Shown here: positions 1 to 11,186 of the stretch, in pieces | Layout of the letters: every line of letters begins with the position of its first letter | Numbering within the stretch: the first letter of the stretch is position 1 | NCBI GenBank assembly: GCA_949987705.1 | Contig: OX465281.1 | Coordinates: 178,326,516-178,390,515, forward strand | DNA from: Thereva unica | Taxonomy: Eukaryota > Arthropoda > Insecta > Diptera > Therevidae | Length of the DNA stretch: 64,000 nucleotides | Direction: 5' to 3' | Position numbers and translations under genes: made by a program | Notes under the pieces: generated by a model | What the model saw: the letters and a program-made list of their open reading frames with translations, nothing else | Databases searched by the model: none | What the model was told of the DNA's origin: nothing

Positions 1-1083
1 GGGTCTAAAATATGTGTTGGGAAAACCAATTTGACAGTTCAATCCGTTTTGTCTCAAATCCTTTCATTCTAATAATTGGGCCTTAAGGCACCGGCTGCCC
101 TTTAGAAACCAGGGCTTGTGCCCGTCGAAGCTACACGATCCGATTGGTTTTCCACTGCTTCATTCATTCTTACTTAAAGAAAAGAAACCGGGCTTCTATT
201 CGATCATCAAAATGAATATAGTAAACTCTTTAATCTCTACTTGTTTCAAACATTCCAGTCTTCGATAGAACCAGTAGAACAGTATAAAGCGGTCTATCTC
301 TGAGCTGTAAACTTTGGATTTAAGTCGTCAGATGCTTGAGAAGGTCCAGTGAAAAAGTACATCCTTGGGGATTATAGGGGAATATATTAAATAAAACAGT
401 ATGTCCGGAAGCCAATGGCGTTTCTTGTATAAGGATCGCTAGAACCTACAGCCCATATAATACAAATCTTTTGTAGACTATACTACTTAAAAGGTTCAGC
501 CGTTTGCCTCTAGGCCTGTCATTCAGTCAGTTACGTCGCGTTAAACAACGAGATCCTGAACATTAAAAGCAGACATCTTCCTTTCGAGGTCCTTTGGTCT
601 TACGGTCATTTATACATTTAACCAAGCTACTTTAGTAGCCCGTTTTAGACCAATGAATAAGGTGCCAGAGCCTTGTCTGACCGAGGTGTGTGCCTTTTCA
701 CTGTCTAGTACCACCTAATGACTCAATAAAGGGTTATTGAGAATTGCTATTGATGCGAAAGTCCATTTAAACCGGCAAATGCGCTACCTGCTTCTTATAG
801 GATATATAACCATGAACCTGTGTTACAAATGCAGCAGGTGGTATAGATGATATTATTTTCAATGAGCAATTGAGAGGAGCATTCACTACAAAATTATGCA
901 AATTACCCGGACTGAGATTGAGATCGAGACAGTTTGCTTTCATTGGTCCGGAACCGGCTAATAAAGATTCGCTCATTCTTAGCCTGAAACAGGCACACAG
1001 CGTTAAAACGTTTGTCTGTTTGGAGGTCCGGTTCGTCTGAGTAAAAATTCTACTTTTCCAAATGCAGCCTGCACAGTGTGCAT
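1..1083. other. Unassigned AT-rich DNA
   Basis: No protein family, RNA gene or clear repeat was recognised. A 69-codon open frame on the minus strand (767-976) has no recognisable motif. The stretch may be old transposon debris, but nothing in it proves that. Confidence 0.4.
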
Positions 1084-1174
1084 AGTGCTTTGTCTGAACT
1101 ATTCCGTGCGCTTTTTATTAATATGTGCCCGTAGTATCAATAAAATGCGCACGGAATAGCCCAGACGAAGCACT
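1084..1174. repeat. Inverted repeat (hairpin), ~36 bp arms
   Basis: The arm at 1084-1119 is matched by its reverse complement at 1139-1174. The shared core reads CTATTCCGTGCGC, and the arms are separated by a loop of about 19 bases. Mismatches are few. No target-site duplication is clear. It ends 30 bp before a second, larger palindrome. It could be a small foldback element or part of one larger composite foldback. Confidence 0.7.
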
Positions 1175-1203
1175 GTGTACTCACATTTTTGTAGACTAAG
1201 GCA

Positions 1204-1377
1204 TATTTTACACGATGAAACACGAAACAAGTTTCCTGAAAAAGTGCTCGATTTGATGGTGAGAAGTGAAGGAGGGCTTGAAGGAATACGTGTTCCCTCA
1301 AGCCCTCCAACTCCTCTCCTCTTCAAACCGAGCAAGCTTTCAGGAAACTTTTTGTTTCGTGTTTCATCGTGTAAAAT
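1204..1377. repeat. Long palindrome, ~86 bp arms, almost no loop
   Basis: The left arm begins ATTTTACACGATGAAACACG and the right arm ends with its reverse complement. The arms meet near 1290 with essentially no spacer. Because of the symmetry, open frames on both strands (1175-1399 plus, 1099-1407 minus) encode similar peptides; they are palindrome artefacts, not genes. Arm identity is imperfect (several substitutions and small indels), so it is not a fresh duplication. A transcript would fold into one long hairpin. It may be a foldback transposon or a hairpin-RNA locus. Confidence 0.75.
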
Positions 1378-1388
1378 GAGCCTAAGAG

Positions 1389-3590
1389 ATACAAATTGAA
1401 GCTCCAAGAAAATTTATAGGACGAAGAAAACGGACAATTACCTTGATGACCATAGGGGGTACCATTGCCATACTTAATAAACGGATTCTCATTCGATTGC
1501 GTGGGTCAAGCAGCATGGAACGTGGTTAATACTTAGTTGCGGACCGATTGGTTTAGAATGGTCGATTACGAACACATTCATATCTGTAACAGAGCTGTGC
1601 ATATCGAAAGCGGAAGCATTTTTAGATTATTGTGTATCGATATTGTACATGCCCTGGTAGCAGGCGTATTTTTCAAGTTCTAGCGCTCCTGTTGTAATTG
1701 TACAGCATTTGGTTGCTATGGATGCTAGTTACGGGCGCATAAATCTTTCTAAAAATATATGTAAGTATATAGTACCAAGTACCATGTACAGGTTTGCCCG
1801 TTGGGCCGTCTCGTAACGCTGCCAAAAAATTACTGAGGCGCATCAGGAAGGCGGCCGGTACATTTTTTACCGTACACTGTGCCCTAAATCGCCACTAAGA
1901 TAGAATAGTACGCCATACGCTGAGAGAAAAACGCACGCCCCACTACTAGGAGTTAACCTACATATTCCTTCCTGCAGGGTAGTGCGCAAAATTTTGTAGC
2001 CGGAGCAGGCCGCCCTATAACCACACTTTTTACATTCATTTTAAAGGAGAGCCCGAATTCTGCACGAAAAGGATACTTTGATTAATTGATGTATCTTTTT
2101 GATCCTGTTCATACTGGCTGCCTTACAAATCTGAGATTGTGGCATTGCTAATGTTAAAATATCTCCACGTTGCGGCTGTGATATCTCTTTGGGCCCTATA
2201 CCTTACTGAAAGAAAAAATTCGAGCATAAAACCTATTACATCTGTTAAATTAAAAGTTTTAAATATTTTGATTTTTTTAATTATGTTCCACGAATTTCCC
2301 AGTTAAAAAAAAAACAAATGCTATATAATACGCTTTATTACCCAATGAAATAATATAATTACGTTTGGAAATATATGAGAAACTTTTACCATGAAATCGT
2401 TTGACGCGATTGTGTTAATATAGACAACACATGACGGGAGATCAAGGTAATCGCATAACATCGGACAAGATTTATTGTGATTAACAACAACTTTTGCTCC
2501 AAAAACTTCAACCCTTTTAAACAACTCGATTCCATTTCGTAAAACAACATGCACCGATCCATAGTAGTGTAGATTCCTATCTATAATAGTCAAAAGCTTT
2601 ATCTATCTTTTTATTGCATAAGTCCATGACAGATCAGACTTTGCACATAATAATGCCCCGACCACTTAACTTCTTCAAGGTTACGCTTTCGTGGTGAGGC
2701 TAAATCGGCTAGATTAAACTTTTCTCCACTAGACAACATGACAACTCGACACGGGAAGTCATGAGTAAGGAACATTTATGAAAACATATGCAGCCACGCT
2801 CTTATCGTTGCTTTCGCTTAATTTTTTTCTCAATAAAAAAATATATATATATATATATATATATGTATAAAATAAAAAAAATATATATATTAAGGCTGGC
2901 CGCGTAGAGGGAATTCATCATTTTGTCGTCATCCATTGGTGATGGCATTTCAAAGGTTCATTGTGTTCTGGTGTTAATGGCAATTGGTAAAGAAGAGTTG
3001 TGTGTTTATCTTGAGATTTAATTCAATAAAATTTACCCAGCAACTGTGTGCGATTATTGTGGGCTACAATGTTTGGGATGTCTAACGAGATTTGAATAAA
3101 GCTAGGAATAATAGTGGTAGAGTTTTGAACTTGAATTAAGTGGCTTTAATTCAATTGTTATAGATACACAGGAAGAATGACTTGGTGGAAATAGATTTAA
3201 CTAAACAAAATAAGTTAGTTACATTTATTTCTAGATTAGGAAATTTAATTATTTAAAGTTTTTATGTAAATATATACAATATATTTAACAGAGTTATTTT
3301 CTATATCGAAGGAAACTGATGGAACTTGAAAGGTAGATCAATCATACCAGTTAGCAAATAAAACATGTGACGTTAAGCAGATTTGAATCCTTCAAAAGCT
3401 CATCAATACTTTTCGAATTGTCCCAGGAGCGCACCGCACCAAATTAAGCTCAGAAACCCCTATCGCATCGCACCTCAGTTGTCCTGCCCTGTCTTATAGA
3501 AAGATTGAATAGATTGATATTCTACAAAGATTCTGGTAAGTTCGCTCTTAGTTGTACTGAAAGACAATCAGCTGTAGTCGTCATTCCAAA
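1389..3590. other. Unassigned DNA with an AT microsatellite
   Basis: AT-rich, no recognisable coding sequence. The only distinct feature is the (AT)n run near 2840. A minus-strand open frame at 2321-2593 (90 codons) shows no known motif and is probably chance. Confidence 0.4.
2838..2891. repeat. (AT)n microsatellite
   Basis: About 13 AT dinucleotides, followed by A-rich sequence and a second short AT run. A simple repeat. Confidence 0.9.
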
Positions 3591-3658
3591 TTCCATCCAT
3601 CCATCCATCCAATGGCGTGAGCCTCGGCCTCTTCTAGGTCATTTCTCCAAGTTTGACA
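3591..3658 (-). mobile_element. LINE 3' end with (ATGG)n tail
   Basis: Read on the minus strand, this ends in four to five ATGG units after a conserved segment whose reverse complement contains CATTTCTCCAAGTTTGAC. The same segment and tail occur at 48743-48809, so this is a repeated 3' terminus. Short-repeat tails instead of poly(A) are typical of RTE- and CR1-type LINEs. The translated end resembles the tryptophan-rich C-terminus of RTE-like polyproteins, but it is too short for a firm family call. Confidence 0.5.
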
Positions 3659-4667
3659 ATTCCTGGCGGAATGGGGGGAATAGCATGTACTCTGGGATTT
3701 TTCGTAATTATTTGTTCAAATGCATTTGCTATGCCGGTGAGTCCTACGACAAGACGAAAATCAACGTTTAAAACATTTTTAAAGCTTGATAATAGTTTTT
3801 GGCCGTAAAAATAATTATAAATATAAATAAAAGTTGTTTTTGGCGAACAAACAGATTATATAAATTTTTCTATTGAAATAGTATGCTTTTAAAAGTATCC
3901 AAAAATTTAAAATGTATCCAAAAGATATATTGTAGATATATTGTATCCAAAAAGGAAACACTGGCCGCAACTATTTCGGACTCATGGAAGTGCCATCATA
4001 ATCTAGTGGTGCCCCCAGGAAACTATCCTATAAGAAAGCATAGGTTAATATGATCTGGCTAGCCCTTTCAAAGTAAGATTTGCGTGATGCTAATAAACTC
4101 GCCTGGAAAAAAATTATTACGAACGGGTGAGTGGCCAGGACCGGATCTCGGTTGTAGAGCCACGAAAGAAGAAGAAGGCCCAAAGTAGACTGCTTTTCGT
4201 TGTCTTGAGTAGACACATTTTTCAGTCTTAATATGACAATGCTGTCTCAGAGTAAGACACTAGAAATTCTTGAGCCAAGCAATTGCATTTCTTCGCTCAA
4301 TACTTATACTTTTCGACCAAGATATGTCTTTTTCGAAATAAGATTTTTTAATTGTTGACTCAAGAAACTAAATATTTTTTATTCAAAACAAAATTTGTAT
4401 TAATTCAAGACACGATAAAGTTTTAATTCGAGAATATTTATTGAGGCAATTCACTATTTTATTACCTTGAGTTGCTTGAATTAAAAAAATGAGTATCTCA
4501 AACCCAGACATTTTTTTTCTTACTTCTAGTCAACTTTTGTATTCATCAAAGACAATAAAACCAAGATTTTGAGTATTGCTTATCCGAAGACAATTTTGTT
4601 TTCGTTATATCCAAAACATTATTTGCATGGTTCAAGAAAAAGTCTCTTAAGCTAAGAATTTTTTTTA
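3659..4667. other. Unassigned DNA
   Basis: AT-rich. 4230-4660 is rich in CAAG/CTTG motifs and poly-T tracts of the kind common in insect intergenic DNA. No gene recognised. Confidence 0.4.
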
Positions 4668-4739
4668 TCAGTGTATGTTTGCCGCCTCTTTTAGTTCGAT
4701 ATACGCTGCCAAAAAGGATCTTCCCATGAACATCTGCAT

Positions 4740-4812
4740 GGCCTCGGTAGTCTAGGGGTAAGGCGCCTGACTACTATCCCAGAGGTCCCGGGTTCGATTC
4801 CCGGCGGTGCCA
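4740..4812 (+). promoter_or_regulatory. tRNA-like SINE head with internal Pol III A and B boxes
   Basis: The 73 bp begins GGCCTCGGTAGTCTAGGGG and can form a near-complete acceptor stem with CGGTGCC at its end. An A-box-like TAGTCTAGGGG (about 4748-4758) and a perfect B-box GGTTCGATTCC (4791-4801) are present, and the T-arm CCGGG/CCCGG pairs. The anticodon stem pairs poorly. It most resembles Glu- or Asp-type tRNAs. Poor anticodon pairing, fusion to a repeat body and related copies elsewhere make it a SINE promoter, not a tRNA gene. Confidence 0.8.
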
Positions 4813-5194
4813 CGGTCCTAGCCTTTTCCAATTTCCCACCTACATAACTTTCCTTCTTTCTTCTTCCTTCTTTGCATTCCTGATTCCTCCTGTCATAGCC
4901 CTCACTAGTGGTTCCCCGATCCACCAAGCGCATGTCATCGGTTGGTTGATGAGATTCAACTCGTTTCAGGAGGCATAACACTCCAGCGAGTTGTTTCTCA
5001 AAATGCCCCGATGACAGAGTCGCGAAATGGTTGGAGTAAACTATCGCGGCTAGGTTGTGGCAGCTCCTTCCTACTTCTATCTCTTTCTACTCTCTATCTT
5101 CCGGCTAGAGCTGCTGTTCGACATGAAAAATATAGATTGTCGAACAGTATAAAGGGGCTTCCCCTAAGTCTCTAGTCTATCACATAAAAAAAAA
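4740..5194 (+). mobile_element. Full-length tRNA-derived SINE with LINE-like hairpin and 3' tail
   Basis: A non-autonomous retroposon of 455 bp. In order: a tRNA-like head (4740-4812), a pyrimidine-rich stretch (4814-4890), a conserved multi-stem hairpin (4933-5016) around loop GCATAACA, a 3' hairpin with arms CTGTTCGACA and GTCGAACAG, a terminal segment ending CTATCACAT, and a poly(A) of nine (5186-5194). The terminal segment matches the end of LINE L-A (33076-33126) and the hairpin matches the L-A 5' region. Both are established signs of mobilisation by, or origin from, a partner LINE. Relatives: 14800-15058, 18155-18360, 36560-36650, 37056-37213 and perhaps 28401-28473. It sits inside an older L-D copy. 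Confidence 0.85.
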
Positions 5195-5323
5195 TATTCA
5201 AGTAATTGTACAGAATTTGTTGCTATAGACGACCTTTTTTGGACTGCGGTTTTCTTTATCATTCATTTTAGGGCGAGGTTGAAAAACATTGGAAACCTTG
5301 TCGTAATTCGAGATCTTCTGTTA

Positions 5324-5474
5324 AGGCCCCCATACACGGTCAAATTGGATGTGCATCCAGATTTTCATTAAACCCATAAGCGCAACGCGTTTTTCCATCG
5401 GCCGACCGGGGCACAATCGATAGTTTTGGTTGCACATCCGCACTTCGATCTACATCCAATTTGACCGTGGGCCT
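5324..5474. mobile_element. 151 bp MITE, TTA target duplication (PIF/Harbinger-like)
   Basis: The ends are AGGCCCCCATACACGGTCAA and the inverted counterpart ending TTGACCGTGGGCCT, flanked by TTA on both sides (5321-5323 and 5475-5477). The intact L-D copy near 49930 has the same flanking sequence with a single TTA and no insert, so insertion and duplication are directly supported. A three-base TWA duplication is characteristic of PIF/Harbinger transposons. No coding capacity; it would need a transposase in trans. Confidence 0.8.
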
Positions 5475-6222
5475 TTACTGCATTTTGGATCTTTAGTTTC
5501 GCCAGTCATTCATTGCCCAGTCGTACCAGCTTTGAGGGAACTTCTAATTCCGATAAGATCTTGCACAGCCTCTCTCTATCTCTCTTTATTCAGGATTTTC
5601 TCCAAAAATTTGATAGATATTCTCTTAACGACTTGCCCCTATCGGTTCCAATTTTTGGGTCACAAGAATTGTGAAGGCTTTGTAATTTTGGAACGAGATG
5701 CCTCTCTAACTTTTACAGATTATATTTATCTTTGCTTTTTTCCAGTAATCTGGTGTAGCTTGTTCCTCCCAGATGTTGCTTATGAGATCGCATAAAGTTA
5801 TTTGGAGTTGCGGACCTTCTTCCTTCAGCAGCTCGGCTGCGATTTCATCGACACCTGGAGATGTGCTCCTTTTTTGCCTTTTTACTGCTTCACGCAGTTC
5901 TTGTTTCAATTTAAACATTATCTTGAGGTATTACTAATGTCTCCGTTAATGGATCATGGGGATCGGACTCAATAAATTTTGAAAATATTCTCTGCTTTAT
6001 TTTATCCTATCAAGGGAGATTGTAATAGGTTCCAATATATGCCTGTAGATGTCCGTTCTTGGATGAAACTTATTGCTGAGCTGGCGTGATCCTCTGTGCG
6101 CATGTCTAATTCTCCCTTCATTGAAATCTTTCTGTATCTGTAAGATCCTCCTGTTTAGGTATTCTCTTTTCTTTCTCCACCTTGGGTCTTGTGGGCCTTA
6201 CTATGTACTCCCGGTGGCTTTT

Positions 6223-8479
6223 TTTTTAAATTGCCATTTAACATGGTCAGCGACGGTTAATGAAAGTAAATACTTAGTGTTTCACTAGTAAATTTTTGAA
6301 GCTTGTTTTACGTAGAAAACAGTTTTCTAAAACCGCCAATTTAAAGTGCCTGTATGTGAATAATAATAAGGTGTAAAAAAACTTTTTATTTTTATTCACC
6401 TCTTCGTCCTTCAAGTGGTCCCCCACTAAGTACCAACGCTGTTCCATACTGCTTGATCTCTGTGATCGAAGGAGAACCGGTATATTGAGGCGTGCGACAC
6501 GGAGATTCAAGAATAACGAAAAAACCGGTTTTATAGGAAAGAAGCGAAAAAGGAGGAAAAGAAGGACGCCCAGGACGAAACTAACCCCCCCATTTGGCCG
6601 CCATCTTGGAAAAGGTGTGCAAATGGTTTTTTCATTATATCTCCGAAACGGTACATCTTACAAAAAATTTGCAAGGACTTAAAGATTGTCACCGGTGGGT
6701 TTTTACGGTTGTAGGTTGCCAGCCCACCGCCAAGCCCCCATCTGGCGCACCAGTCCTGTTTTGAGGCGCAAAATACTCGCCTTTCACCTTCCTGCGTTTG
6801 TTATTCTTATGTAGATAAGAACATCCAGAATTCACTTGATGTATATTCAACATATTCAAGGAAGTGGAGGTAGGATTGGCTGTAGCTTAGATCGTATTAG
6901 CAGATGGCGTTTCTCAGGACATATATATCTCTTTAGTGTACTGGCGCCACCAAAGAACTCCGAGGACGTCGAGGTATATGCCCATTATTCCTTTCAGTTC
7001 GAGGCCTTCTTCAGAATTTTACGTGCAACCTTCTTTAGGGAAGATTGAGTTCACAAATTCTGCGCCATGAGCAGAATGCCTTGTTATATCGTTATGGATA
7101 TATGTATTGTATATATAGTTATGTATATGGATTTTACTACGAATCAGGTCAGGTATATTCTTTCTTTTTTAGCAAAGTATACTTCTTTCTTTTCCCGGGC
7201 TTGCGACCGGTTCCCTCGAATTCGGGGATTATGTCGATCAATAAAATATTACATGCTCATATGATGAACATGATGGTGTGAATAAGCACTGTAAATTTAA
7301 TCTAAAAACTGAACAAAAAACTGAGATTAAGTGATGTATTTTATACGAAAATTATTTATTTAAAAAAAATCTAAAATAACCCAAAAGAAAAAATGACAGC
7401 TACTCTGAAGCTGTCCTTTTCACCTCAAGACCCACTTGGTTGTAAACATAAAACACACTACATAAATTTACTTAAAACTTCAAAATTTAAAGACGATTCC
7501 GTGGCTGCTGGCATGTACCAAGATTTATGACACATTTCAGGTGAACATTTCCCACCATGAGGTCTCTAAAATTACTAAACGTATTAATTTCAAGAGAGAG
7601 TGAATGTCAAAGTGATCGAACATTCTATTTTTGGAAGAGACCTGGAATATAAATATCATTGATGATTAGTACCTTTCAGCATTTCCTTATTTCTCGAGTT
7701 TTGTTTCAGAAAAATTTTGCCTTTTTGCTGTATTGTCCTAGTTAATAAGATATAAATAATTGAAATAATAAGAAGTAATAGATTACTGCAATCGAAGCGT
7801 TATAAGAATATTCACATTTTATAACACTTCCAGTTTACACATTGCACTTTACATTTGTTATAATCATTTAAAAATATGTAGTGTATTATATATAGTATAT
7901 ATTGAGCTTCAATTTAGTCAGTCCATGCGTATCCTTAATATGACTGCTTCCTGATTTATGTGTTGTCTCAGCTTTCGGTCATAAACTACTCCATATTCCA
8001 CAATCGTTTCGGCTACAATCTTCAGTTTGCGGTTGATACCGACCTGCGTTTCTTATATTGAATGGCGCATTTACTATAAGTATGTTATTATGCATTATTT
8101 AGGATACGTTGCATTATTTATTCCCGGTGGGCAAAACTAATGCCAATTGGGTACCACTTTGTTAAAAATGGAGAAAAAATTGGGCTTACGGAAGGTTTAA
8201 AATTAATGACATTAATGATAATGTCATCGGTCAAATGACATCCTGAGTTGATGCAGATTTGTGTTCGTTTTACGGCATTTTGAGGCTTGTCCGAATCCAA
8301 GTCTGTATTGACAGTTTATGAAGTCAGCGAATACCGCCCTCCGCATACGAGTCAACTGATTTGCTATCCTATCCCATTTGCAATCGCAACTGCTTTGCGA
8401 CCTTGCGTGTGTAAACAAGTGGGAATCCACACACGGGTCGACAGAAACGAGACCTGTTAGATACAAGTTTGCAATTGTT
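6223..8479. other. Unassigned DNA; YY1-type motif at ~6597
   Basis: No gene recognised. 6590-6612 contains GGCCGCCATCTTGG, the reverse complement of the extended YY1/Pho-type motif, beside a lysine/arginine-rich open frame (6485-6682) that looks like chance or repeat sequence. 7040-7280 and 7370-7960 are AT-rich with only short overlapping frames. Confidence 0.4.
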
Positions 8480-9480
8480 TGGGTTCGACTGCTCTTGCTG
8501 ATCGCAAGCGATTTCAGTTGCGTGGTTGCACTTACCTGTCAAAGTTTATTCAAAAAAATTTGCGTGACAAAATTTCCAAATGCAGAGTTCTCCATAATGG
8601 AAAATTATCCGACAGCTTTCAGGTGAGTTCAGGAGTACGCCAGGATGCCTACTTTCGTCATTACTATTTCTTGTAGTAATAAATGACATCCTTGTCGGCG
8701 CTCTAGATAGTAGAACAGGCGGCATACAATGGGGTTTGCTAGACCGCCTTAAGGATCTCGACTACGCCGATGATATCTGTTTGCTGGCCCACAGACACCA
8801 GGACCTCAAAAACATGATTAACAATTTGGCAACAGAAAGTAGTGCAGCAGGGTTAAGGCTAAATCCGACTAAAACTAAAGAAATGCGGATAAATGCAAAC
8901 ACTATTGAACGGACAGCGCTGAATAACCGTGACGTGGAACTGGTAGATAAATTCTGCTACCTCGGTAGCATCATTACCGAGAATGGTGGGGCAGAAGAAG
9001 ACGTCAGTTCCAGAATAAATAAAGCACGAGGCGCATATGCATGCCTGTCCCGCATATGGAGATCAACTGTGATCTCCACTAACACCAAATTGCGGCTGTT
9101 CAACTCCAACGTTAAGAGTTCTTTTGTACGGTTGCGAAACATGGAAAGTCACCCAATTCATCACGGGGCGCCTACAAGTCTTCGTGCAAGGCAAGAAAGG
9201 TTAGACGACCAAATCAGGCGAAGGAAATGGAATTGGGTTGGCCACACCTTGCGACGCGAACACGAAAATCTAGCCAAACAGGCCCTTGACTGGAATCCGC
9301 AATGGTCTCGTCGAGTAGGAAGACCTGGAACAACGTGGAGGAGAACCCTACTAGCAAAAGCCGCAACAACTGGGAGATCCTGGTAGGAGCTGAGAGCTGT
9401 CCCGCAAAACAGAGTCCGCTGGAGGGCAACTGTTTCCGCCCTATGTCCCATGAGGGATTAACGGAACTTAAAGAAGAAAT
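8480..9480 (+). mobile_element. 5'-truncated L-C (RTE-like) LINE, RT palm/thumb and C-terminus
   Basis: The frame at 8736-9386 (216 codons) starts inside the RT palm. YADD lies about 10 residues in, followed by the thumb motif KFCYLGSIITENGG, a basic stretch, and the C-terminal signature WVGHTLRRE, GRP.TTWRR. The upstream part (8560-8735) holds the preceding RT motif (CRVLHNGKL, SGVRQD) in shifted frames. The 3' segment GGAGGGCAACTGTTTCCGCC (from 9420) recurs at 11386, and a related end lies on the minus strand at 18765. The endonuclease and RT fingers are missing. A frameshift near 9120-9140 removes the usual YGCETW block. RTE-like by C-terminal layout; dead. Confidence 0.8.
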
Positions 9481-10150
9481 TTTGTGGACAGAGGACAGCT
9501 TATGTGTGTACAAAGGTTTCATTTTGGGTGCAAACCTAAGGGCCTAAGCTAAACTATTACAACAATTAGGGTCAAGGCAAAGCTAATCTGTCCGCTTTTG
9601 TTTGTTTACGTAGACATTTGAAGTTTACTTACAATGGACGACAAAATTGTAGCGTTGAAAAATTAATTAATAATGGAAGGTGACAGAAGAGTACAAGGAA
9701 ATATGAATGCAAACATTTTTGGTTACGCAAGTTGTGAGCCGATTATGGTCGAGCAATACAAGGATTGGGATTGACCTTGATCAGGATGAAGTACCTGAAA
9801 ATACTCTAGGAAACTAAAAATTTAAATAAGGCCTTTGACGCTTGAGAAACCTCTGAAAATATAGGTTTGGCATGCCATTTTCTCTTTTCTTTAAAACCAA
9901 ACTGGCAAATCATTTTAAAAATTTAATAAACTTTGTTTCCATAATTATTCTGAAACTTTTAGTGAAGTTTAATAAACTTTGTTTCCATAATTATTCTGAA
10001 ACTTTTTGTCTTATTTATTTATTTATTTACACCGAACAAGGCACACTTAAACTATGAAACACAGGATAGAAATGACTATAGCTAAAGCTATATAAGCTAT
10101 AGCTATATGGTAGTGCCTTGAGCTTGGCCGATTTCGAGTTGAAAAAACAT
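9481..10150. other. Unassigned DNA with a short tandem duplication
   Basis: AT-rich and non-coding. 9922-10007 is a 46 bp-period direct duplication; the rest shows nothing recognisable. Confidence 0.4.
9922..10007. repeat. Direct tandem duplication, period 46 bp
   Basis: TTTAATAAACTTTGTTTCCA and about 20 following bases occur twice, starting at 9922 and 9968, nearly identical. A TTTA simple repeat follows. Probably replication slippage. Confidence 0.85.
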
Positions 10151-10154
10151 TCTG

Positions 10155-10625
10155 ACGATTCTTCTTCTTCTTCTTTGATCCGTTAGCTGGCGGTCCGAGC
10201 GGGACGTCCCCGCAACGGATACGCTGCTGTCGGTGCCGCTGGGTCCCGAACTCTATTCACGATTCGCTTCCATTCTTCTCGGTTTTTGGCGGTGTCTCGA
10301 GCCTCGGTAACTGATAATCATTGATTCTTTAAGTCACCCTCGATATTCTTCAACCAGGTTTTCTTCGGTGCCGATCGCTGTATTCTCCAGTCTGCAGGAC
10401 GGTCTCGCCAGAGAAGTTTACGTGGCAAGCGGTTATCATCCATTCGGCAAACATGTCCAAACCACCGTAGTCGACGTTTTTGCATTTCTTCTTCGATCAG
10501 TGTTTGCTGATCGCATCTTTGTCTGACAACCTCGTTTCGAAGGCGATCACGGAGTGAGACACGGAGGATCTGCCTCAAACATCGCATTTGGAAGACCTCG
10601 AGCTTCTTAACGTCCGGTTTGTTCT
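10155..10625 (-). mobile_element. L-B (RTE-like) LINE, 3' end only
   Basis: The minus-strand frame (stop at 10318) begins with KPDVKKLEVFQMRCLRQILR, identical to the last residues of the L-B frame that runs off the window edge at 64000. It continues through the C-terminal block RRLRWFGHVCRMDDNRLPRK and KTWLKNIEGDLKN. 3' untranslated sequence and an (AAG)n tail follow at 10155-10180. It is cut off at its 5' side near 10622, where similarity stops, though the open frame continues by chance to 10728. It supplies the C-terminus that the window edge removes from the other copy. Confidence 0.85.
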
Positions 10626-11186
10626 GACGATTAATAGATTCTAGAGGAAGAGCCAGCGACGTATTTTGGGTTGTCATTTCATTAGTCATGAAAATTTCCA
10701 CACTGAATCTTATACACCTGCTGAACAATAAAAGCTACTTCTGGCAACCCCCAGTGGCCGGAATGTAGTACCCTAAAATTACAAAAGGGGTAGGAAATAA
10801 AGTTCAATTTTGTTATAGTATTAGTCATGAATTTTTAGGAAATTATTTTTGATGGTATTCTCTATTTATAAAAATTATTTATTAATACTATTTATTATTA
10901 AAAATATTAAAAAAATACATTTTTTTCTTTCGTAAACACCCTTTATCGTAGTGGGTAGTGGGGATAGCCCCCTCTCTAGAACAATTTGTCTCTTCAAAAC
11001 CATCCTGGAATAACCCCTGAAAATATTAACCATGTAGTGGAGCGAATTACCCGTACTCAACTCCAGATGAAATGTGCTCGCGTTCACATCTAAAGCTGCC
11101 AAATCAATGACCCTATAGGAAGCAGGCTGGAAACGATGAAATAATTAAAACGCACTAAAGCTGAACATATATTTTATTTTATTCAT
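10626..11186. other. Unassigned DNA
   Basis: AT-rich, with only an uninformative minus-strand frame at 10875-11102. No recognisable feature. Confidence 0.4.

Larger units (their letters stand above)
4668..6222 (-). mobile_element. Degenerate antisense L-D (RTE-like) LINE copy with two nested insertions
   Basis: The sequence aligns collinearly with the L-D element at 49041-50957. 4681-4739 matches the region near 49710-49790, 5195-5323 and 5475-6222 continue it, and 5706-5918 encodes a broken version of the RT N-terminal region (EAVKRQ, SPGVDEIAAELLK, DYWKKA). Two younger elements interrupt it: a SINE at 4740-5194 and a MITE at 5324-5474. The SINE lies at the point that encodes the catalytic YADD motif in L-D. 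Many frameshifts; not functional. Confidence 0.8.

Noticed and set aside
1099..1407. Genes on both strands at 1.1-1.4 kb
   Set aside because: The matching frames on opposite strands follow from the palindrome and encode mirror versions of the same peptide.
4740..4812. Functional tRNA gene
   Set aside because: Poor anticodon-stem pairing, fusion to a repeat body ending in poly(A), and several relatives in the window show it is a SINE promoter.
4691..4981. Minus-strand 96-codon ORF with a PPGIEPGTSG motif
   Set aside because: This peptide is the antisense translation of the tRNA-like SINE head, a well-known spurious ORF type.
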